Positions 1 through 7,669 of a stretch of 64,000 bases of DNA are shown piece after piece. Source of the stretch: Achromobacter mucicolens (GTDB taxonomy: Bacteria > Pseudomonadota > Gammaproteobacteria > Burkholderiales > Burkholderiaceae_B); NCBI RefSeq assembly GCF_902859725.1, contig NZ_CADIJP010000019.1:1-64000 (forward strand). Direction: 5' to 3'. How positions within the stretch are numbered: the first letter of the stretch is position 1; each line of letters starts with the position of its first letter. The translations under genes and the position numbers were made by a program. The notes under the pieces were generated by a model, which did not search any database, was not told the DNA's origin, and saw only the letters and a list, made by a program, of their open reading frames with translations.

Positions 1-1356
1 GAGCAATCCGCCGCCGGCCGGTCCGCCTGCCGCGCCGCCCACGGCGCCCGTCACGCCACCCAAGAGGCCCGTCACGGGCGCCAGCAGGCCGCCCGCGCCG
101 TTTCCGCCCGTCACGCCGCCGGTCACGCCGCCCAGACCCAGGCCGCCGGTCAGCGAGGCCACCGCACCCGTTGCGTTGGCCAGCGTCGAGCCGAGCGGAT
201 TGGCGTTGCCCGGCGTGGCGTGGACCAGGCCACCCGCGCTGGCGACCGCGCCGCCCAGGCCTTGCAGCACGCCATTCAGGCCCGGCGTGCCGCCGGGCAG
301 CGAGCCGCCCAGGTTGGTAACCGTGCCGCCCAGGCTGGTCAACAGGTTGGCCACCGGCGCACCCAGCTTGGTCGTGTCGCCCACCTGCTGCGTCAGGCCG
401 ACGACGTTGCCAGCCAGCGGGCTGGCGGTGGGATCGAGCGCGCCGCCCAGACCAGCCAGCGTCGGCTGCAGGCCCAGCGGCAGCACGTTGTCCACGGTCT
501 TTCCGGCATTGCCGAGCGCCGGCTCAAGCAGCGGCGTCGTGGGGCCGCTCAGCGCACCGCCAGTCACGCCGGCCAGCACCTGCGTGATCGGCTGCAGCAG
601 GCCGCCGTCGCCGGACAGCGGGCCGGTCAGGGCACCGACGGCGCCCGTGGCATTGCCGAGCACCGTGGTCAGGGGATTGGGGTTGTTGGCATCGGCGTTC
701 AGCAGACCGCCCGTGCTGGCGACCGTCTTGCCCAGGCCATCAACCAGACCGCCCACGCCTGCGCTCAGCCCTGCCGGCAAGCCCGCGTCCTTGACGCCGC
801 CGCCCAGGTCGCTGACCAGTCCGCCCACCTGCCTGACGACGCCGTCGGCGGGTTCTCCCAAGCCGGTTGTGGCGCCGACCTGCTGGGTCAGGCCAACCAC
901 GGTGTCCGCCACCGGCTTGATCGTCGGATCCAGCACCTTGCCCACCTCGCCCAGCGTCGAGTCCAGATTGAGGGGCAGGGTGTTGTCGACGGCCGCGCCG
1001 GTGTTGCCAAGCGTCGTTTCCAGCAGGCCGCTCACGCGCGGCGGATTGGTGCCGGGATCGGTGCCGCCGCCAGGGTTGGTGCCGCCTCCGGGGTTGGTGC
1101 CGCCGCCCGGGTTGGTGCCGCCTCCGGGGTTGGTGCCACCACCGGGGTTGGTGCCGCCACCGCCGGGGTTCACGCCGGGATCAAGGCCCCCGCCGCCGCC
1201 GGGATTTGTCGGGATGTCGGTGCCTGGAAGACCGGCGGTCTTCTTCCCGCCGCCGCCACCGCCGCCGCAGGCGGTCAAGGCGCTGATCAGCGCGGTGGCC
1301 ATGACGGTGGCGGTCAGGACGTGTTGCAGGCGGCGCATGTCGGAATGGATCTGCAT
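1..1356 (-). CDS. collagen-like repeat lipoprotein (3' end cut by window edge)
   Basis: The frame is open for 452 codons from ATG 1356 to the left edge without a stop. An AAGGAG ribosome site lies at 1363-1368. Residues 1-30 form a lipoprotein signal ending in the lipobox LTAC (Cys30), followed by seven glycines. Residues about 48-104 are Pro-Gly-Gly and TNPGGG repeats, hence the collagen-like label. From residue 111 the protein contains two related blocks of about 165 residues (111-275 and from 276), both starting LLE..LGN and both containing the sequence VVGLTQQVG. It is Gly/Leu/Val-rich and probably surface anchored. No catalytic motif is visible. It lies downstream of a TpsB transporter gene on the same strand but is separated from it by a terminator. 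Function unknown; the family label is descriptive. Confidence 0.8.
   Translation of the reverse strand, partial: MQIHSDMRRLQHVLTATVMATALISALTACGGGGGGGKKTAGLPGTDIPTNPGGGGGLDPGVNPGGGGTNPGGGTNPGGGTNPGGGTNPGGGTNPGGGTDPGTNPPRVSGLLETTLGNTGAAVDNTLPLNLDSTLGEVGKVLDPTIKPVADTVVGLTQQVGATTGLGEPADGVVRQVGGLVSDLGGGVKDAGLPAGLSAGVGGLVDGLGKTVASTGGLLNADANNPNPLTTVLGNATGAVGALTGPLSGDGGLLQPITQVLAGVTGGALSGPTTPLLEPALGNAGKTVDNVLPLGLQPTLAGLGGALDPTASPLAGNVVGLTQQVGDTTKLGAPVANLLTSLGGTVTNLGGSLPGGTPGLNGVLQGLGGAVASAGGLVHATPGNANPLGSTLANATGAVASLTGGLGLGGVTGGVTGGNGAGGLLAPVTGLLGGVTGAVGGAAGGPAGGGLL
1060..1170 (-). repeat. 18-bp coding tandem repeat (TNPGGG units)
   Basis: Five 18-bp units begin at 1060, 1078, 1096, 1114 and 1132, followed by a 21-bp unit at 1150. 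Read on the minus strand each encodes Thr-Asn-Pro plus glycines. The units differ only at third or degenerate positions, so slippage would add or remove six residues in frame. Confidence 0.9.
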
Positions 1357-1576
1357 GACGAACTCCTTTGGCTGGAAGAATCGGGTGGTGAAACAACCCG
1401 GTACGTGTCTTCATGCACAATCCATGCCAAGATTTTTCAAACTCGCTGCAAACCGGCATATTCCGCAATTTCAACGGATCCGAAATGCCCTATTTATCAG
1501 GGTATCCGCCCGATTTCAGGGGTTTTCCCCAGGCGCCGGAAAACCGTCATTTTGAGATGTTGCCGAGCCCGCGAAT

Positions 1577-1627
1577 GTTACGGAAAGCCGCCCATCGGCC
1601 GTAACGTTACGGTCCGCGTTACGTAAC
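1577..1627. promoter_or_regulatory. cluster of GTTACG palindromes, candidate operator
   Basis: GTTACGG occurs at 1577-1583 and again inside the perfect 14-bp palindrome CCGTAACGTTACGG at 1599-1612. A second perfect palindrome, GTTACGTAAC, is at 1618-1627. The cluster lies about 220-280 bp upstream of the collagen-like start and just beyond the shlB terminator. Repeated symmetrical half-sites suggest cooperative binding of a dimeric regulator; its identity is unknown. Confidence 0.45.
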
Positions 1628-1647
1628 GTCCGTGACCGCAGCCCATG

Positions 1648-1675
1648 AAAAACGCCCGTCTGGACGGGCGTTTTT
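1648..1675 (-). terminator. bidirectional rho-independent terminator
   Basis: An 8-bp stem (CGCCCGTC at 1653-1660 with GACGGGCG at 1663-1670) is flanked by five A on the left and five T on the right, so it reads as a terminator in both directions. It lies about 30 bp past the stop of the shlB-like gene. Confidence 0.85.
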
Positions 1676-1704
1676 ATACTGGCGATAGTGCGCTTCGGCA
1701 TTCG

Positions 1705-3432
1705 CTAGAGCGCGTCCCAGAATACCGAGTAATTGGCGTTGAAACGGACGTTGCGGTCATTGTTGATGGTGGCCGATCCCACCGGCTTGGCTACGTTGAA
1801 ATCGAATAGATAGTGCTTGTCGTCGGTAAACCGCAGGCCCAGGGCAAGGGACGACAGGTGACGATCATTCAGGGATTGCAGATCCTTGTTGTTGTACCAG
1901 GTGCGTGCAAAGTCGACCAAGGCGTAGGGCTGCACGCTGGATAGGTAGGTCCATCCCACGCCGAAGCGGCGATTGATTTCCGCCGATACGCCCACACCCT
2001 TGTCGCCGCTTTGCTCGCCCTGCGGATAACCCATGGCAAAGCGCCAGCTTCCAAACGAGATTTGTTCTGAAGCGGGCAGGATATTGCTGGAATACTGCGC
2101 CGCGCCCGAGAAGACCAGTCCGAACTGGTTGGGAAGCGCGAAGGTTTGCTTGGCATTCAGGTTGTAGCGGCTGAAATCCAGCTCCAGCATCGGCGTGGCG
2201 GAGTAACCGTAGTTGGTCGAAATATCCTTTTTGGCCCCTGCTGCGTCAAACCCTTTGGCAGCGCCCAGCGTGACATCCGTGGCCTGGGTTTCTGAAACCT
2301 GGATATAGCGCACTTCGGCCATGGCCGCGCGCACCTGCGCATCCTGCTGCAACCAGCGGTCGGTTTCGCGGGCGTCATACCGGTCCTTGGAGTTTGCCGC
2401 GTATACACCCAATGTTCCGGTCAGCGAACGCCTGTTATTCAACAGAAACGGATAGCTCACCCCAACGCCGATGCGGTCGTTCTTTACGCGGCGTTCAAAA
2501 CCCAGCAGCTCGATCGCATCGTCCTGAGGCCGCGCATCGTAGTGATAGCCATCGATCTTTACTGCGAAACCGTTGGCGCCGACCGGCACGCGGATTTCAC
2601 CGGAGATGTACTTCACGTCATCGGTATTGAAGGGCACCGCCGCGATCAGTTTCACCTGCTCGCCCAGTGGCGTCAGGCTGTTGGTGGTGACGTTCACCAC
2701 CGGCTGCATGCCGGTGCCCAGATCGGCCACGTCGCCGCTCAGGCTTACGGGCTGGCGGGTGGCGGTCAGCATCAGGTCGGTGGCGCCGTCGGCCCGCCGG
2801 GGCAAATCCAGGCTGGGCGTGAACCGCACGCCGGGCACGGTGCGCATCAGATTCAGCTGGCGCTCCAGCGTGGCCTGGCTGAGCGGCCGTTCGGCCAGCA
2901 GGGGCGAGGCAAGCGTCTCAAGCCGGGCCTGCGCGTTGCCGATGTCGCCGTCGATCCGCACATTGGCGATATAGCCCTCGACCACCGTCACCACCACCAG
3001 TCCATTGGCAAACGTCTGGTTCTGCACCAGCGCAAAAGACAGGGGAAAGCCTTTGTCGCGGTAGAGCTGCGTGATCTTGTCGACCTGGGCGACCAGTTCT
3101 CCCAGGCTGATTTCCTTGCCCGCCAGCGGGGCCAGCACCTCGGACACCTCCTCGAACGGGATGGCGCGTACGCCGCTCACGTCGAAATTGCGCGGCACGA
3201 TCCGTTGTGCCAGCCTGGCCTGCAAGGCCAGTTGCTCGGGCGTGGCGGTCTGGACGACGGGCGGGGGTTGCCTTGCCGACGGCGGGCGTTCCACTCGCGG
3301 CAGGGCGTCCACCGGGTTGCCGCGCAGCGGGCCTTCAGCCCGAGCCGTCGAACCGGCCGCCAACAGGCAAATCAAGGCCAGAGACAGCGGCCCTGCCTGG
3401 AACGTCACTCGCGTGCCTGTCTTGTCTGTCAT
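1705..3432 (-). CDS. ShlB/FhaC/HecB-family two-partner secretion transporter (TpsB)
   Basis: 575 residues, the usual size for outer-membrane TpsB proteins that export large TpsA exoproteins. Residues 1-32 look like a signal peptide ending in an AxA-type site (TARA). Residues about 78-150 match a POTRA domain, a second POTRA-like segment follows, and the C-terminal part is a beta-barrel with alternating aromatic strands. The loop-6 region reads AMGYPQGEQSGDKG at about 466-479. The family consensus here is VRGY/F, so the conserved Arg is Met467. No TpsA with a haemagglutination domain lies in the window; the nearest same-strand neighbour is the collagen-like lipoprotein. Family assignment is firm; the substrate is unknown. 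Confidence 0.88.
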   Translation of the reverse strand: MTDKTGTRVTFQAGPLSLALICLLAAGSTARAEGPLRGNPVDALPRVERPPSARQPPPVVQTATPEQLALQARLAQRIVPRNFDVSGVRAIPFEEVSEVLAPLAGKEISLGELVAQVDKITQLYRDKGFPLSFALVQNQTFANGLVVVTVVEGYIANVRIDGDIGNAQARLETLASPLLAERPLSQATLERQLNLMRTVPGVRFTPSLDLPRRADGATDLMLTATRQPVSLSGDVADLGTGMQPVVNVTTNSLTPLGEQVKLIAAVPFNTDDVKYISGEIRVPVGANGFAVKIDGYHYDARPQDDAIELLGFERRVKNDRIGVGVSYPFLLNNRRSLTGTLGVYAANSKDRYDARETDRWLQQDAQVRAAMAEVRYIQVSETQATDVTLGAAKGFDAAGAKKDISTNYGYSATPMLELDFSRYNLNAKQTFALPNQFGLVFSGAAQYSSNILPASEQISFGSWRFAMGYPQGEQSGDKGVGVSAEINRRFGVGWTYLSSVQPYALVDFARTWYNNKDLQSLNDRHLSSLALGLRFTDDKHYLFDFNVAKPVGSATINNDRNVRFNANYSVFWDAL

Positions 3433-3913
3433 TTCTGCCTGCTCATGTGAAAGACGAGCCGATAAGGATCGCGTATCGAGTGGAAAATGGTTACCGCGTC
3501 AGCAAAGAATGGTTGCGTTTCGGGGGCGTTTATATGGTGCCAGTATTCGCGTCAGAATGACAATTCATTTCAAAACCCCTTTGCGGGTGGTCTGGTAATG
3601 CGTTGTCGATGAATCATTATGGCGTCCCCATTAACTTATTCAGTAAAAGATAGGCGAGATTCGACCGTTTTGAATAAGATTGCACCGAGTTTTGGAGTAT
3701 CCGTTACATCTCGCGTGTCGCAAGTTTGCGAAATTCAGTGAAAACCCTGATGCGTATGATTTGGCAATATATAAACTGAATCCCAAGTATCAAAAATACT
3801 CAAAATGTGTGGACCCGCCGGGAGATGCGCATGGCTGGGCTTTACTGCAGGACGCACCGCAAATATCGGCCGGCTGCGCCACGGCGCGGCCGGTTGCCAC
3901 ACGAGGAGCCTTC
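3433..3913. other. AT-rich intergenic region between divergent shlB-like and MHYT genes
   Basis: A 481-bp gap, clearly AT-richer than its flanks from about 3440 to 3810, so it probably carries promoters for both divergent genes. An in-frame upstream ATG at 3680 would lengthen the MHYT protein by 78 residues, but that stretch lacks membrane segments and the ATG at 3914 has a better ribosome site. A GC-rich imperfect hairpin lies at about 3866-3898. No sigma-54 type -24/-12 element was found. Confidence 0.5.
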
Positions 3914-4744
3914 ATGAGCCCGGGCGAGATCGTTCCGCTCTCATTCGATGGCGGGCTGGTGGCGCTGTCGTTTCTGATCGCGGCCCTGGGGTCCTATGTG
4001 GCCCTGTTGGCGGCCGCGGGCATTCGCGCCGAGACTCAGGACGGCGAAATCCGCGGGGGCTATATCGTCATCGGCGCGGTGGCAATGGGCGGAGTGGGTA
4101 TCTGGGGCATGCACTTCATCGGCATGCTGGCGCAGAACCTGCCCTTTGAGGTCGGCTACCAGATCGGGCTGACGATACTCAGCTTTCTCGTGGCGGCGGG
4201 GTTTTCAGGGTGGGCATTCTGGTATGTCGGCCGGGAGCGTTTCTCTTTCACCCGGTGTCTGATCGGCGGTTGCGCGGCGGGATTCGGCGTGGCGTCCATG
4301 CATTATGTCGGGATGAGCGCCGCGCGCATGCCCGCGGTACTGCTCTGGAATCTGCCACTAGTGGTCTTATCGGTGCTGATTGCCGTGGTGGCGGCGACCG
4401 CCGCGCTGTGGCTTGCATTTAATACGCAGAATGAACGCCAGCGTATTGGCGCGGCCATTTTGATGGCCGTCGCGGTGTGCGGCATGCACTACACGGGCGC
4501 GGCGGCTGGCGCGGTCATCTGCACCGCGAAGAACGATGCCGGCGGCCGGTATATCGGGGGCGCCATGCTGCCGTATATCGCATTCGCACTGTCGATCGTC
4601 ACCTTGCTGCTCATGCGCTGGCATTTGCAGCGTGCTTCCCAACGTTTTCGCGCGCGGATGGCGCAGCGTATCGACTCGATCATTGAATCGGCGCCTGTCG
4701 AGGCGCCGGGCAGGTCCCCCGGCGCTTCGGCTGGGCCGGGTTAG
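3914..4744 (+). CDS. stand-alone MHYT-domain integral membrane sensor
   Basis: 276 residues from ATG 3914, with GAGGAG at 3903-3908 as ribosome site. The protein has about seven hydrophobic helices. The MHYT signature occurs three times, at residues 66 (MHFIGM), 129 (MHYVGM) and 191 (MHYTGA). In this family the Met/His residues at helix ends are proposed to bind metal and to sense oxygen, CO or NO. Most relatives continue into GGDEF/EAL or kinase domains; this one ends after a short basic and Pro-rich tail, so it must signal through a partner or act alone. It lies immediately before the pilus locus on the same strand, which makes a link to surface behaviour plausible but unproven. Confidence 0.85.
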   Translation: MSPGEIVPLSFDGGLVALSFLIAALGSYVALLAAAGIRAETQDGEIRGGYIVIGAVAMGGVGIWGMHFIGMLAQNLPFEVGYQIGLTILSFLVAAGFSGWAFWYVGRERFSFTRCLIGGCAAGFGVASMHYVGMSAARMPAVLLWNLPLVVLSVLIAVVAATAALWLAFNTQNERQRIGAAILMAVAVCGMHYTGAAAGAVICTAKNDAGGRYIGGAMLPYIAFALSIVTLLLMRWHLQRASQRFRARMAQRIDSIIESAPVEAPGRSPGASAGPG

Positions 4745-4864
4745 CGGGACCCTGGATGCGCGGCGCGTAGAAGGGTGCGGCGCGCGGGTTGTTCCAGGCT
4801 TTCAAGGGCGTGCTCTGGTCTTCAGGAGCGGCCCGGTCATCAATCGATGCCCATGGAGCTTGAT

Positions 4865-5077
4865 ATGAAAACAATGCTTGCGCAGTTCTGGAATGACGAA
4901 GACGGCATTACGGCCCTGGAGTACGGGCTGATCGCGGGGATGGTGGCGGTCGCGCTCATTGTCGCGGTGGGCGCCTTTACCGGATCCCTGAAAGGCATGT
5001 TCGAGGACCTTGGCACCAAGCTGGACAACGCCAAGGCCGGTACGGGCACCACGCCGCCGGCTGGCGGCACCAGCTGA
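4865..5077 (+). CDS. flp: Flp family type IVb pilin
   Basis: 70-residue prepilin, the structural subunit of Tad pili. ATG 4865 follows GGAG at 4855-4858. The leader is 14 residues and the processing motif is G14/ITALEY, with Glu at position +5 of the mature protein and Tyr at +6 as in class IVb pilins. A hydrophobic helix (GLIAGMVAVALIVAVGAF) and a Gly/Thr/Pro tail follow. It is the first gene of the Tad locus and probably its most highly expressed. No clear promoter was found in the 120 bp upstream. Confidence 0.93.
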   Translation: MKTMLAQFWNDEDGITALEYGLIAGMVAVALIVAVGAFTGSLKGMFEDLGTKLDNAKAGTGTTPPAGGTS

Positions 5078-5211
5078 GCGGCAAGCGGATCCGCGCCGCG
5101 GTGGCACACGCCACCGCAGCGCGTCCGCCATCCCGCCTGATGCTTGATTGAAAGGGGCCGCACCGGCTGCGGCGCGTCTGTCGTCCGATCCGTTCTTCAG
5201 AAGGTCTGGCC

Positions 5212-5733
5212 TTGTACCCAGGGGTGATGCTGTGGTGGCTGTTGTTTACATGCTGGATTCTGGCGCTGATCCACGCCGATCTGCGCCATCGCCGCGTCCC
5301 GAACCGGCTGATCGTCATGGGGTTCGCGGCGCAACTGCTATGGCTGCTGGCCGCCGCGCTGGTACCGGGGTGGGCTTATCCGCCGCGCTGGACCGGCTGG
5401 TTGCCGACGCTGGCGGGCTTTATGTCGGCGCCGCTTTTCCTGCCGCTTTGGCGCTGGCGCCTGATGGGGGCCGGCGACATCAAGGCCATCGCCGTGCTCG
5501 GGCTGCTGCTGGGTTTCGCGCCGCTGATGGTGACGCTGGTGCTGGCCAGCGTGCTGGCCGGGCTGCACAGCCTGGTGGTCGTGGGGGTTTCCGGGGTGTG
5601 GGCGTTGGGCCAACGGGCGCGCCAGATTCCCTACGCCGCATATCTGGGGCTGGGGGCTTTCAGCGCGGCACTTATTCCGTGGAATTCGCCCTGGTATTCG
5701 TGGTGTTCTTCCTGGTGTTCTACGGGATCCTGA
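5212..5733 (+). CDS. TadV/CpaA A24-family prepilin peptidase
   Basis: About 173 residues if translation starts at TTG 5212, which has AGAAGG seven bases upstream; GTG 5224 and ATG 5227 are in-frame alternatives. This inner-membrane aspartic protease should cleave the Flp and TadE-type leaders. The two catalytic aspartates are visible: Asp23 in HADLRHR and Asp89 in the GAGDIK motif (family GxGD). About six hydrophobic segments are present. The last 40 or so residues are read from DNA that also encodes the start of the TadE-like protein in another frame, an unusually long overlap. Confidence 0.88.
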   Translation: MYPGVMLWWLLFTCWILALIHADLRHRRVPNRLIVMGFAAQLLWLLAAALVPGWAYPPRWTGWLPTLAGFMSAPLFLPLWRWRLMGAGDIKAIAVLGLLLGFAPLMVTLVLASVLAGLHSLVVVGVSGVWALGQRARQIPYAAYLGLGAFSAALIPWNSPWYSWCSSWCSTGS

Positions 5734-6140
5734 CGTATTCCCTGGTGGTTGCCGCACAGCATTCCGTGACGCTCGCCGCGCAGGACGGCGCGCGCAAGAT
5801 CCTTCAATGGCAGCCGGGCACCGCATCGCTGGCGGCGCGGGCCGAAGCCGGGCGCGATTCGGCGCTATCCCAGGCAGCATGGATCAGCGCCATGTCCGCG
5901 GGGCCGGTGCGGGTCGCCGTTTGCGGCCGCGACGGCGCGTTGACCAGCGCGGCTGGCGGCGCCTGCAGCGGCTTGCCGCTGGCGCAGGATCAGGTCGAAG
6001 TCAACGTGTCCTATGCCTATGGCGCGCATCCGCTCCTTCCGGTGGTGCCGTTTCTGAACACGGCGCTGATGCCGGCCTCCAGCGTGCTGAGTGCGCGCGC
6101 GACGGTGCATCTGGGCGATGCCCTGGGCGCAGGAGGCTGA
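5598..6140 (+). CDS. tadE: TadE-like minor pilin, start codon uncertain
   Basis: The TadE hallmark RGTYSVEFALVF is encoded at 5664-5699 and followed by a hydrophobic helix and a roughly 120-residue periplasmic domain. Cleavage is expected after the Gly, with Glu at +5. No in-frame ATG lies near: the only usable upstream start is GTG 5598, giving a 24-residue leader with two arginines (180 residues in all), while GTG 5679 would start inside the processing motif. With GTG 5598 the gene overlaps the peptidase gene by 136 bp. Either translation is coupled or a small deletion has fused the two genes. The domain assignment is solid; the 5' end is not. Confidence 0.72.
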   Translation: MGVGPTGAPDSLRRISGAGGFQRGTYSVEFALVFVVFFLVFYGILTYSLVVAAQHSVTLAAQDGARKILQWQPGTASLAARAEAGRDSALSQAAWISAMSAGPVRVAVCGRDGALTSAAGGACSGLPLAQDQVEVNVSYAYGAHPLLPVVPFLNTALMPASSVLSARATVHLGDALGAGG

Positions 6141-6141
6141 C

Positions 6142-6633
6142 ATGCGCCCGTTGCCACGACTTTCCAACCGCCCGCCGGCGCGTCGCCGCCAGCGGGGCAT
6201 CGCGGCGCTGGAATTTTCCTTGACGCTTACGGCGCTGCTGCTCTTCATCTGCGGCGTGGTCGGGTTCGGCGCGCTGTTCTGGATGCAGCAGCAGTTGGCC
6301 GGCGCAGCCGCCGATGGCGCGCGCGCCGCCGTCCATGCGCGCTTCAGCGGCGAGTCCGACGTGCCGGCCGAGGCGTGCCTGGCCGCGATGCGAACCTTTT
6401 CCGCCGGCTCGGCGGTGCTATGCAGCGCCTCGCGCGCGCCGTGCGCCTGGCCGGGGGCGGGGGGCGGACAGGCCGACTGCGCGACCGTCGCCATGACCTA
6501 CAACACCCAGACCTGGCCGCTGCTTGAAACCGTGCGCGGGCTGGTCACGGCCTTGCCGGGCGCAAATCGCGACTGGCTACCCAGCAGGCTGCATTCGCAG
6601 GCCGTCGTGCAGATAGCGCAGGAGACGCCATGA
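6142..6633 (+). CDS. second TadE-like pilus assembly protein
   Basis: 163 residues from ATG 6142, with AGGAGG at 6131-6136. A basic leader (RRRQRG) is followed by IAALEF and a hydrophobic helix, so it carries the prepilin processing motif with Glu at +5. The rest is a small periplasmic domain with four or more cysteines (around residues 85-115). It starts one base after the previous stop and ends in an ATGA overlap with the next gene, so it is within the operon. By position and size it could be the TadF equivalent. Confidence 0.85.
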   Translation: MRPLPRLSNRPPARRRQRGIAALEFSLTLTALLLFICGVVGFGALFWMQQQLAGAAADGARAAVHARFSGESDVPAEACLAAMRTFSAGSAVLCSASRAPCAWPGAGGGQADCATVAMTYNTQTWPLLETVRGLVTALPGANRDWLPSRLHSQAVVQIAQETP

Positions 6634-7604
6634 GCAGTGTGAGCAGGATCGTCGCGGGGCTGTTGCTGGTGGCGGGCGTGGCGCTTGCCTTCGTGGCCTG
6701 GCGGCTCGCTTCGGCGCCTCCCCGCCCGGCAGTCAGCGTGGCGCCACCCGCGCCGGTGGCGCCGCCGGCCGAGCCCGTCAAGCTCTATCCCGTCGTGGTG
6801 GCCCGCGAGGCGATCGCGGCTGGTTCGCGCATCGACAGCGTCCGCATGCTGACGGTGGTGCAGTGGCAGGCCGCGTTGTCCGGCGGCTTCACCGACCCCG
6901 CCCCGCTTGAAGGCGCGGTGACGAAGGTCGACATTGCCGTGGGCGATCCGATCGTGCCCAGCCTGCTGACGCAGGGCCTGGCGCGCCAGCTCAAGGCGGG
7001 CGAGCGCGCCGTTGCCATCGCGGTGGACGAGGTCATCGGCGGCGGCAACCGCATCGTCCCGGGCGACATGGTGGACGTCTTCTTCATGATCGACAAAAGC
7101 GCCGAGGTGGCGGTGGGTCAGGCGCGTCTCTTGCAGTCGCAGGTGCGCGTGCTGGCCTACGGCAAGGCCTCGGTGGAAGGGCCGGACGAAAAGCCGGCGC
7201 TGCAGCAGGGCGGCCCCGGCCAGCCGGCGCGCACCGCGGTGCTGGCGGTGCCGGTGGATCGCGTGAACGAGCTATTGCTGGCCAGCCGCGCGGGCCGCTT
7301 GCAGCTGGCGCTGCGGCCGGTGGGTGACGAGGGCATGCCGGACGCAACGTTGTTCGCACCGCGCGGCACGGTGTTGCCGGCGCGTGCCGATCTGACGCCC
7401 GCGCAGCGCGAGTCGCTGCGCGCGGGCCCGAACCGCGCCTTTGCCGGCGAGAGCCTGGTGCAGCTGGACGGCACGACCGCGGCCGCCTTGGCGCCTGCCG
7501 CGCGCGAGCCCGCAGCGCGGGGTTCGGTGCGTCCGCAAGGTTCCGGCGGGGGCCGGACAGTGGAAATCATTCGAGGAGACAAATCCGAGCGCGTGCGCTA
7601 CTGA
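6630..7604 (+). CDS. cpaB: CpaB/RcpC-type pilus assembly protein
   Basis: 324 residues. An N-terminal membrane anchor (about 6-24) is followed by a Pro/Ala linker and a SAF domain (about residues 54-115, starting VVVAREAIAAGSRID), then the RcpC/CpaB domain to about residue 240. The Ala/Arg/Pro-rich tail looks flexible. RcpC-type proteins sit in the periplasm and are thought to modulate the secretin or pilus through the SAF fold. The start overlaps the previous stop (ATGA). Confidence 0.9.
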   Translation: MSSVSRIVAGLLLVAGVALAFVAWRLASAPPRPAVSVAPPAPVAPPAEPVKLYPVVVAREAIAAGSRIDSVRMLTVVQWQAALSGGFTDPAPLEGAVTKVDIAVGDPIVPSLLTQGLARQLKAGERAVAIAVDEVIGGGNRIVPGDMVDVFFMIDKSAEVAVGQARLLQSQVRVLAYGKASVEGPDEKPALQQGGPGQPARTAVLAVPVDRVNELLLASRAGRLQLALRPVGDEGMPDATLFAPRGTVLPARADLTPAQRESLRAGPNRAFAGESLVQLDGTTAAALAPAAREPAARGSVRPQGSGGGRTVEIIRGDKSERVRY

Positions 7605-7669
7605 ACGGGGCCGCGGGCGCACCAGGCGCTGCCCGCGGCGGGACGAATTCCATCATCGGGTCCTGCACT

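Larger units (their letters stand above)
1357..1704. other. intergenic region between collagen-like gene and shlB-like gene
   Basis: This 348-bp gap has no credible gene. It is AT-richer than its surroundings around 1410-1510 and holds the leader of the collagen-like gene, a cluster of GTTACG palindromes (1577-1627) and a bidirectional terminator hairpin (1648-1675). A small hairpin with CCCT/AGGG arms lies near 1490-1505. I could not place a convincing -35/-10 pair. Confidence 0.6.

Noticed and set aside
176-1626. Two long plus-strand open frames (about 460 residues each) across the collagen-like region
   Set aside because: Both are Pro/Ala/Arg/Gly-rich shadows of the minus-strand gene; only the minus-strand frame has a ribosome site, a lipoprotein signal and coherent protein repeats.
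4745-4864. Sigma-54 (-24/-12) promoter before flp
   Set aside because: I looked because the locus ends with a sigma-54 activator. No GG-N10-GC element with good flanks occurs here; a TGGCA-containing stretch near 4620 has the wrong spacing and lies inside the MHYT gene.
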